Below, piece by piece: positions 57,974-64,000 of a stretch of DNA of 64,000 nucleotides. The translations under genes and the position numbers were made by a program. The stretch lies in the NCBI GenBank assembly GCA_027488255.1, contig JAIYBZ010000029.1:1-64000 (forward strand), given 5' to 3'. The notes beneath the pieces are model-generated. The model was not told the origin of the DNA, did not search any database, and saw nothing but the letters and a program-made list of their open reading frames with translations. Position 1 is the stretch's first letter, and every line of letters starts with the position of its first letter. This stretch comes from Comamonadaceae bacterium. GTDB lineage: Bacteria; Pseudomonadota; Gammaproteobacteria; Burkholderiales; Burkholderiaceae_C.

Positions 57974-58828
57974 TCAGTGAGCGCCGGCATTGAGGCGCAT
58001 GGCCTGCCAAACCTTGAGCGCTTCTGCCGTTTCCTTGACGTCATGCACGCGCACGACACGCGCCCCACGCTCGACAGCCAACACGGCGGCGGTCACACTG
58101 GCCACCACGCGATGGGCCGGCTCGGGCACCACCCCTTCTTGCGCCAAAACGGTCCCTAAAGAAGATTTGCGCGACCATCCGGCCAAGACGGGCAGACCCA
58201 AATCCAGCAATTGGTCTTGCTGCGCAAGCAACTGAAAATTTTGCTCGACGGTTTTGCCAAATCCAATGCCCGGGTCCAGCACCAGCCGATCTGCACTGAC
58301 CGTCAGGGCCTGCAGCGCTTCGACGCGCCCCTGCAAAAAGCTTTTCACTGCAGGCAGCACATCGCCCACCATTCGGTCAGATTGCATGGTTTGCGGATCG
58401 CGGTGCATGTGCATCAAACAGACCCCACATTGAGGATGCGCCGCAATGACCTGCGCTGCACCCGGCTGCCGCAGCGCCCAAATGTCATTCACGATGTCAA
58501 CGCCCATGTCCAACACCGTTTGCATCACAGCGGGTTTGTAGGTGTCCACCGAAATGGGCACCTGCCAGCGCACGGCCTCTTTCAAAAATGGGACCAATCT
58601 GGCCAGCTCTTCCTCCAAGGGCACGGGCACCGCACCGGGGCGGGTGGACTCGCCTCCCACATCCAAAATAGCGGCCCCCTCACGCAGCATTTTTTCGGCG
58701 TGTTGCAGGGCTTGGGCCATGTCATTGCGATGCCCCTCCCCAGAGAAGGAGTCTGGCGTCAAATTCACAATGCCCATGACACAGGGACGGGCAAGGTCCA
58801 ATTGAAATCGTGTGGTTTGCCAATGCAT
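57974..58828 (-). CDS. folP: Dihydropteroate synthase
   Basis: 284 residues, TIM barrel. It joins p-aminobenzoate to dihydropterin pyrophosphate in folate synthesis and is the sulfonamide target. MGIVNLTPDSFSG and the LDVGGESTRPGA motif are intact, and the C-terminal VRVHDVKET carries the conserved His. It lies between ftsH and glmM as in many proteobacteria. Confidence 0.98.
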   Translation of the reverse strand: MHWQTTRFQLDLARPCVMGIVNLTPDSFSGEGHRNDMAQALQHAEKMLREGAAILDVGGESTRPGAVPVPLEEELARLVPFLKEAVRWQVPISVDTYKPAVMQTVLDMGVDIVNDIWALRQPGAAQVIAAHPQCGVCLMHMHRDPQTMQSDRMVGDVLPAVKSFLQGRVEALQALTVSADRLVLDPGIGFGKTVEQNFQLLAQQDQLLDLGLPVLAGWSRKSSLGTVLAQEGVVPEPAHRVVASVTAAVLAVERGARVVRVHDVKETAEALKVWQAMRLNAGAH

Positions 58829-58924
58829 GTCTTTGTTGCGTCCTCAATCAATCATTGGCCGATTTTCCTGCGCCATGCAAAACGGGACCCGAAGGCCCCG
58901 CTTTGCGAGTGATGCAGACGCCAA

Positions 58925-60841
58925 TCAAGCCGGGTGAGTGGCCGGCTCGGTCTGAACCGATGGCGGTCCATCGCCATTGCCGCCGCCCGAAGGAGGATTA
59001 CGAGGTGTCCAATCCTTGGGAGGCAGTGGATCACGTCCGGCCATGATGTCGTCAATTTGGTCTTTGTCGATGGTTTCCCATTCGAGCAGCGCTTTGGCCA
59101 TGGCATGCATTTGGGCACTGTGCTCTTCGATCAGACGACGGGCCAAGTTGTATTGCTCGTCAATGATGCGTCGCACTTCCATGTCCACCTTTTGCATGGT
59201 CGACTCGCTCATGTTGGTGGTCTTGGTCACCGAGCGACCCAAAAAGACTTCGCCTTCATTTTCGGCATAGACCATAGGGCCGAGCGCATCGGTCATGCCG
59301 TAGCGCATGACCATGTCACGGGCAATGGAGGTGGCGCGCTCAAAGTCGTTGCTGGCGCCCGTGGTCATTTGGTGCATGAACACTTCTTCAGCGATACGCC
59401 CACCAAAAAGCATGCTGATTTGGTTCAACATGAACTCTTTGTCGTAGCTGTAGCGGTCTTTTTCGGGCAAACTCATGGTCACACCCAAGGCGCGGCCACG
59501 GGGAATGATGGTCACTTTGTGCACGGGATCGCACTTGGGCAACAACTTGCCAATCAAGGCGTGGCCTGCTTCGTGATACGCCGTATTCCGGCGCTCTTCT
59601 TCGGGCATGACCATGCTCTTGCGCTCGGGGCCCATCAAGATTTTGTCTTTGGCTTTTTCAAAATCTTGCATCTCGACCACGCGGGCGTTGCGACGCGCCG
59701 CCATCAAGGCTGCTTCGTTGCAAAGGTTGGCCAAGTCGGCACCGCTCATGCCAGGAGTCCCACGGGCGATCACATCGGCCTTCACATCTTGACCAATCGG
59801 CACCTTGCGCATGTGCACATTGAGGATTTGCTCGCGGCCACGGATATCGGGCAAGGTCACATAGACCTGGCGGTCAAAACGACCGGGACGCAACAACGCT
59901 GCGTCCAGAATGTCTGGGCGGTTGGTCGCGGCCACCACTATCACGCCCAAGTTGGTTTCAAACCCGTCCATTTCCACCAGCATCTGGTTCAGGGTTTGCT
60001 CGCGCTCGTCGTTGCCGCCGCCCAAGCCGGCGCCACGTTGGCGACCGACCGCGTCAATTTCATCGATAAAGATGATGCAAGGCGCGTTCTTTTTGGCGTT
60101 TTCGAACATGTCACGGACACGGGCAGCGCCTACGCCCACAAACATCTCTACGAAGTCAGAACCAGAAATACTGAAGAACGGGACTTTGGCTTCACCGGCA
60201 ATGCCTTTGGCCAACAGCGTTTTACCCGTGCCAGGAGGCCCGACCAACAACAAGCCACGGGGAATACGTCCACCGAGCTTTTGGAATTTTTGTGGGTCTT
60301 TCAAGAAATCAACCACTTCCTTGACCTCTTCTTTGGCTTCGTCACAGCCCGCCACATCGGCAAAGGTCACTTGGTTGTTGTTCTCGTCCAGCATGCGGGC
60401 TTTGGATTTGCCAAAACTGAAGGCTCCCCCCTTGCCACCGCCTTGCATCTGTCGCATGAAATACACCCAGACACCGATCAACAGCAGCATTGGGCCCCAG
60501 CTGACCAGCAAGGTCATCAGGAGCGAACCTTCTTCGCGGGGCTTGACATCAAACTTGACGCCGGCGTTGATCAGGTCACCAACCAAACCACGATCGAGGT
60601 AAGTGGCTGTGGTTTTGATGCGGCGATCGTCGTTGGTGACCGCCACGATCTCTGTGCCACCCGGACTTTCGGAAATGGTGGCACTCTTGATGCGGTTACC
60701 GCGAACCTCTTCAAGGAAATCTGAATAGCCAATCGCGTTTGCGCCTGCAACACCACGGTTGTCAAATTGCTTGAACAAGGTGAACAGCACCATGGCAATC
60801 ACCATCCAAACGGCAATTTTGGAAAACCAAGGGTTATTCAA
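58925..60841 (-). CDS. ftsH: ATP-dependent zinc metalloprotease FtsH
   Basis: 638 residues, inner-membrane AAA+ protease. Two membrane helices (about 5-22 and 107-127) flank a periplasmic domain. Walker A GPPGTGKT is at 201-208, Walker B IIFIDEID at 256-263, and the zinc motif HEAGH at 423-427. I set the start at TTG 60841: GGAG lies six bases upstream and the product begins [12 protein letters not shown] like its relatives. A TTG at 60853 has no such support. It lies 106 bases after rlmE. Confidence 0.97.
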   Translation of the reverse strand: MNNPWFSKIAVWMVIAMVLFTLFKQFDNRGVAGANAIGYSDFLEEVRGNRIKSATISESPGGTEIVAVTNDDRRIKTTATYLDRGLVGDLINAGVKFDVKPREEGSLLMTLLVSWGPMLLLIGVWVYFMRQMQGGGKGGAFSFGKSKARMLDENNNQVTFADVAGCDEAKEEVKEVVDFLKDPQKFQKLGGRIPRGLLLVGPPGTGKTLLAKGIAGEAKVPFFSISGSDFVEMFVGVGAARVRDMFENAKKNAPCIIFIDEIDAVGRQRGAGLGGGNDEREQTLNQMLVEMDGFETNLGVIVVAATNRPDILDAALLRPGRFDRQVYVTLPDIRGREQILNVHMRKVPIGQDVKADVIARGTPGMSGADLANLCNEAALMAARRNARVVEMQDFEKAKDKILMGPERKSMVMPEEERRNTAYHEAGHALIGKLLPKCDPVHKVTIIPRGRALGVTMSLPEKDRYSYDKEFMLNQISMLFGGRIAEEVFMHQMTTGASNDFERATSIARDMVMRYGMTDALGPMVYAENEGEVFLGRSVTKTTNMSESTMQKVDMEVRRIIDEQYNLARRLIEEHSAQMHAMAKALLEWETIDKDQIDDIMAGRDPLPPKDWTPRNPPSGGGNGDGPPSVQTEPATHPA

Positions 60842-60947
60842 GAGAGGCTCCAATCGAAAAAAATATCTGGTCTTATTCTAGGCCTGCCACAGGCTCTCGG
60901 CTGCAAAAGATGGTGTTTTAGCCCTCAAAAACAGAGGATTTAAGGTT

Positions 60948-61610
60948 TCAATCCCGTGAATTCAGCCCAATGCCCACCAAAAAAGTCTCCGATGACTTGT
61001 CCCGGGAGGCTTTCGGCTTGAGGGGTTTGACCACCTTGAAGTTCTCTTTGAACATCTGCACGATTTGGCTGTAGCCGCTGCCATGGAAAACTTTGACCAC
61101 CAAAGCCCCCTCAGGTTTCAAGTGGTTTTGGGAAAATTCAACCGCCAGCTCAATTAAATGGGCGATGCGCGCAGCGTCCGACGACTCGATGCCTGACAAA
61201 TTGGGCGCCATGTCGGACACCACCACATCGGCCTGCCGTCCTTGCATGGCCACATCCAGTGCAGCAGCCACTTCCGTTTCCCGAAAATCGCCTTGGATGA
61301 ACTGCACACCTTCAATGGGAGCCATCGGCAAAATATCCAGAGCAATGATCGTTCCATTGAGGGTGCCGACCGCAGCGCCGTCAGGGGACAGTCGTCGACG
61401 CAAATATTGGCTCCACGCGCCAGGAGCCGAGCCCAAATCCACCACCAAGTGGCCGGGACGAATCAAGCCAAAGGTCTCGTCAATTTCCTTCAGCTTGTAA
61501 ACAGCACGGGCGCGATAACCCTCTTTCAGGGCCAATTTGACATAAGTGTCATTCACATGGTCGTTCAACCAGGCTTTGTTGACCTTTTTACTTTTGGTTT
61601 TGACTTTCAT
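60948..61610 (-). CDS. rlmE: 23S rRNA 2'-O-ribose U2552 methyltransferase
   Basis: 220 residues, FtsJ/RrmJ family. The SAM loop [15 protein letters not shown] and catalytic residues of the K-D-K-E type (for example VVSDMAPN and VVKVFHG) are present. AAGGA precedes the ATG. It starts the rlmE-ftsH run, and yhbY is divergent from it, the usual arrangement. Confidence 0.98.
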   Translation of the reverse strand: MKVKTKSKKVNKAWLNDHVNDTYVKLALKEGYRARAVYKLKEIDETFGLIRPGHLVVDLGSAPGAWSQYLRRRLSPDGAAVGTLNGTIIALDILPMAPIEGVQFIQGDFRETEVAAALDVAMQGRQADVVVSDMAPNLSGIESSDAARIAHLIELAVEFSQNHLKPEGALVVKVFHGSGYSQIVQMFKENFKVVKPLKPKASRDKSSETFLVGIGLNSRD

Positions 61611-61629
61611 TCTTCTGCGTCCTTGCGGG

Positions 61630-61635
61630 GATAAT
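61630..61635 (+). promoter_or_regulatory. -10 box six bases before the yhbY ATG
   Basis: GATAAT is followed by ACGGGA and the ATG at 61642. No ribosome site has room to fit. This is the same layout as at dapC. Confidence 0.5.
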
Positions 61636-61641
61636 ACGGGA

Positions 61642-62115
61642 ATGCCCCAAATTCAACTCACACCTTCCGAGCGCAAAGTTTTTCGCGCCGATGCCCACCA
61701 CCTAGATCCCGTTGTCATGATCGGGGGGGATGGTCTGACTCCTGCCGTTGTCAAAGAAACCGAAGCCGCTTTGAACGCCCATGGCCTCATCAAAATCAGG
61801 GTGCTGGGTGACGACCGCGCCGCGCGAGAAGCGATGTTTGCGCAACTTGCCGACCAACTCAGTGCCGCACCGATTCAGCACATTGGCAAATTGCTGATCC
61901 TTTGGCGCCCACAACCTGAAAAAGTCAAAGCCATCGATGAAGACCGAAAAGCGGGGCCTCGTGATTTCAAAATTCTGAAATACAGCTCACGCGGCGGCCA
62001 GCGACCTGAAGTGAAGACCGTGCGCGTTTTGGGCAACCAACGCTTGGCGGCGGGAGGTCAGATCAAACGGGCCAAACCCAAACAAAAATCAGTGAAAAAA
62101 GGCCGTCACGACTGA
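61642..62115 (+). CDS. yhbY: RNA-binding protein YhbY (CRM domain)
   Basis: 157 residues. The CRS1-YhbY domain (about 1-95) includes the [17 protein letters not shown] loop and the [10 protein letters not shown] end. It associates with pre-50S particles and is thought to aid 23S rRNA maturation. A basic tail of about 55 residues (to KSVKKGRHD) extends beyond the minimal family length of roughly 97. It is divergent from rlmE. Confidence 0.92.
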   Translation: MPQIQLTPSERKVFRADAHHLDPVVMIGGDGLTPAVVKETEAALNAHGLIKIRVLGDDRAAREAMFAQLADQLSAAPIQHIGKLLILWRPQPEKVKAIDEDRKAGPRDFKILKYSSRGGQRPEVKTVRVLGNQRLAAGGQIKRAKPKQKSVKKGRHD

Positions 62116-62200
62116 GCCATTCGGGCTTGAAATGAGTCGACATCAAGCCCGCCAAATGAACTTCAGAGTGCCGCAAAGCACGGCGCTCTGAAGGCGCGAC

Positions 62201-62677
62201 TCAAATGTATGAAACGCCCACAATCTCGTAGCGGCGAACACCACCGGGGGCTTGCACTTCTGCCACATCGCCCTCTTCTTTGCCAATCAATGCGCGTGCA
62301 ATCGGGCTGCTGATGTTGATCAAGCCCAGCTTCAGATCAGCCTCATCCTCACCCACGATTTGATAGGTCACTGCCTCACCGGTGCTCTCATCCTCGAGCT
62401 CAACGGTGGTACCAAAAACCACTCGTCCCCCCGCATCCACTGAAGCGGGATCGATGATTTGAGCGGCCGACAGCTTGCCCTCAATCTCTTGAATCCGGCC
62501 TTCGATGAAACCTTGACGGTCTTTGGCGGCATCGTATTCGGCGTTTTCACTCAAGTCACCCTGCGCGCGCGCTTCGGCAATGGCTTGAATCACGGCGGGA
62601 CGGTCAATGGACTTGAGGCGATGCAACTCGTCTTTGAGCTTTTCTGCGCCTCGTTTGGTGATCGGGATGGTAGACAT
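62201..62677 (-). CDS. greA: Transcription elongation factor GreA
   Basis: 158 residues. An N-terminal antiparallel coiled coil carries the acidic tip [16 protein letters not shown] that stimulates RNA polymerase cleavage of backtracked RNA. The C-terminal FKBP-like domain ends [14 protein letters not shown]. The ATG at 62677 has GGAG eight bases upstream. It follows carB, as in many proteobacteria. Confidence 0.98.
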   Translation of the reverse strand: MSTIPITKRGAEKLKDELHRLKSIDRPAVIQAIAEARAQGDLSENAEYDAAKDRQGFIEGRIQEIEGKLSAAQIIDPASVDAGGRVVFGTTVELEDESTGEAVTYQIVGEDEADLKLGLINISSPIARALIGKEEGDVAEVQAPGGVRRYEIVGVSYI

Positions 62678-62689
62678 GTTCAATTCTCC

Positions 62690-62723
62690 AAAAGCAAACC
62701 GCCGAGTGTTGAAACTCGGCGGT
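62690..62723 (-). terminator. Hairpin with T-rich tail between carB and greA
   Basis: ACCGCCGAGT (62698-62707) and ACTCGGCGGT (62714-62723) form a perfect 10-bp stem with a six-base loop. On the minus strand TTTGCTTTT follows, so it can terminate carB transcripts. It lies just upstream of the greA ribosome site, so it may also attenuate read-through into greA. Confidence 0.7.
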
Positions 62724-62780
62724 CATGGCTTGCATTATGCCTTGCGTCTCAGTTTCAGACACCCGGCATGGACAAAGGGC

Positions 62781-64000
62781 TTAGGCAACCAATTGGGCAT
62801 GCATCTCCTGAACGGAAATGACATCCAACTGGTCCATGTACTTCATGCCCTCCACGGCCGCTTCGGCGCCGGCAATGGTGGTGAACGTGGTGACACGGTT
62901 GAGCAAAGCGGAAGTGCGGATGTGACGAGAGTCGGCAATCGCATTGCGGCGCTCTTCCACCGTGTTGATGACCAAGGCCACTTCGTTGTTTTTGATCATG
63001 TCAACGATGTGAGGGCGACCTTCGGTCACTTTGTTCACCGTGGCACAAGCCACACCCGCGGCGTTGATGGCCAAGGCCGTGCCTTTGGTTGCCACCAACT
63101 CAAAGCCTTGCGCCACCAACTGACGCGCCACTTCAATGGCGCGAACTTTGTCGTTGTTCTTGACCGAAATGAAGACCTTGCCCGAAGAGCTGCCATCGGC
63201 CTTGGTGGGTCGGGGCAATTTGGTCCCTGCGCCCAATTGGCTCTTCACAAAAGCCTCACCAAAAGTCTTGCCCACGCCCATCACTTCGCCAGTGGATTTC
63301 ATCTCAGGGCCCAATATGGTGTCCACACCGGGGAACTTCACGAAGGGGAATACCGCCTCTTTCACGCTGAAGTAGGGCGGCGTCACTTCTTGGGTAATGC
63401 CTTGAGAGACCAGCGTTTGGCCCGCCATACAACGCGCTGCCACTTTGGCCAGTTGGATGCCTGTGGCTTTGGAAACATAAGGCACGGTGCGGGATGCGCG
63501 AGGGTTGACCTCCAACACATAAATCACATCCTGACCCGCCACATGCTGGATGGCGAACTGCACGTTCATCAAGCCCACCACATTCAAGGCGCCCGCCATC
63601 GCGGCCGATTGGCGCTTGAGCTCGGTCACCGTGGCCGCCGACAGGGAATAAGGAGGCAAAGAGCAAGCCGAATCGCCGCTGTGCACGCCCGCTTGTTCAA
63701 TGTGTTCCATGACCCCACCAATGAAGGTTTGGCCAGCAGGATCGCGCAAACAATCGACATCGCATTCGATCGCATCGTTCAAGAAGCGGTCCAACAACAC
63801 GGGTGAGTCGTGTGACACCTTGACGGCTTCGCGCATGTAGCGCTCAAGGTCGCGTTGTTCGTGCACGATTTCCATGGCACGGCCGCCCAGCACATAACTG
63901 GGACGCACAACCAGCGGATACCCCAAGGCTGCGGCTTTTTCCAAAGCCTCCGCTTCAGTGCGCGCTGTCGCGTTGGGGGGCTGGCGCAATCCCAAGTCTT
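62781..64000 (-). CDS. carB: Carbamoyl-phosphate synthase large subunit, C-terminal part (cut by window edge)
   Basis: About 406 C-terminal residues are visible; the gene continues beyond 64000. The second ATP-grasp half (YPLVVRPSYVLGGRAMEIV and LEVNPRASRTVPYVSKATG) makes carbamoyl phosphate from carbamate. The C-terminal allosteric MGS-like domain follows (VFISVKNNDKVRAIEVARQL onward). It supplies arginine and pyrimidine synthesis. greA is 103 bases downstream. Confidence 0.97.
   Translation of the reverse strand, partial: DLGLRQPPNATARTEAEALEKAAALGYPLVVRPSYVLGGRAMEIVHEQRDLERYMREAVKVSHDSPVLLDRFLNDAIECDVDCLRDPAGQTFIGGVMEHIEQAGVHSGDSACSLPPYSLSAATVTELKRQSAAMAGALNVVGLMNVQFAIQHVAGQDVIYVLEVNPRASRTVPYVSKATGIQLAKVAARCMAGQTLVSQGITQEVTPPYFSVKEAVFPFVKFPGVDTILGPEMKSTGEVMGVGKTFGEAFVKSQLGAGTKLPRPTKADGSSSGKVFISVKNNDKVRAIEVARQLVAQGFELVATKGTALAINAAGVACATVNKVTEGRPHIVDMIKNNEVALVINTVEERRNAIADSRHIRTSALLNRVTTFTTIAGAEAAVEGMKYMDQLDVISVQEMHAQLVA

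Noticed and set aside
58934..60724. A 596-codon open frame on the plus strand opposite ftsH
   Set aside because: It is the antisense shadow of a fully conserved ftsH gene; the product is His/Gln-rich without any recognisable domain.

Overview
The window reads as core chromosome of a betaproteobacterium of the order Burkholderiales, most likely family Comamonadaceae (a Limnohabitans/Rhodoferax-like freshwater organism is my guess; the genus is not proven). The support is gene order and gene content: tRNA-Leu-tig-clpP-clpX-lon, smc-zipA-ligA, rpsF-priB-rpsR-rplI, rlmE-ftsH-folP-glmM, carB-greA, divergent ppsA/ppsR, and the succinylase lysine genes. I see no prophage, insertion sequence, CRISPR array, plasmid gene or defence island. 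Coding density is high and most genes sit in tight co-directional runs with 1-4 base overlaps.

Layout. 1-3718: 5' part of a very large minus-strand surface protein with a poly-Gly stretch, repeated Ig-like domains and discoidin (F5/8 type C)-like modules. 3907-4282: tRNA-Cys and two identical tRNA-Gly genes. 4339-10462: protein quality control (lon, clpX, clpP, tig) with tRNA-Leu upstream. 10472-14919: RND efflux pump pair with a TetR-type palindrome in its promoter. 14968-16912: two squalene/phytoene-synthase-family genes. 16938-19414: GST, HAD phosphatase, and divergent ferrochelatase. 19425-26667: def, ligA, zipA, smc. 26813-32246: dapC, dapE, prmB and an ABC-F ATPase on the plus strand. 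32281-33602: an AT-rich islet with two small envelope proteins beside tRNA-Lys. 33603-38307: tolB-pal-cpoB, a YeeE-type sulfur transporter, tcdA, tRNA-Lys. 38404-40176: msbA. 40186-47824: a nine-gene minus-strand run (yebC, purD, an acyltransferase, hemF, nadD, rsfS, rlmH, maf, rng). 47894-49426: a HerA-like ATPase. 49448-51021: the S6/PriB/S18/L9 operon with a structured leader. 51030-56526: sodium/solute symporter, ppsA and divergent ppsR. 56567-64000: glmM, folP, ftsH, rlmE, divergent yhbY, greA and the 3' part of carB.

How the parts work together. The quality-control block couples a ribosome-bound chaperone (tig) to two ATP-dependent proteases. The nine-gene run joins heme, NAD and purine synthesis to ribosome and rRNA maturation. 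The ppsA/symporter/ppsR locus looks like a gluconeogenic uptake module. tcdA lies directly upstream of the gene for one of its expected tRNA substrates.

No clearly new multi-gene system stands out. The observations I find most worth checking are the modular adhesin, the AT-rich islet with its intergenic hairpin, a histone-like tail on RsfS, an EF-hand-like loop in the symporter, the squalene-synthase gene pair, the tcdA/tRNA-Lys arrangement, and a set of apparently leaderless promoters in which a -10-like hexamer ends 6-7 bases before the ATG.
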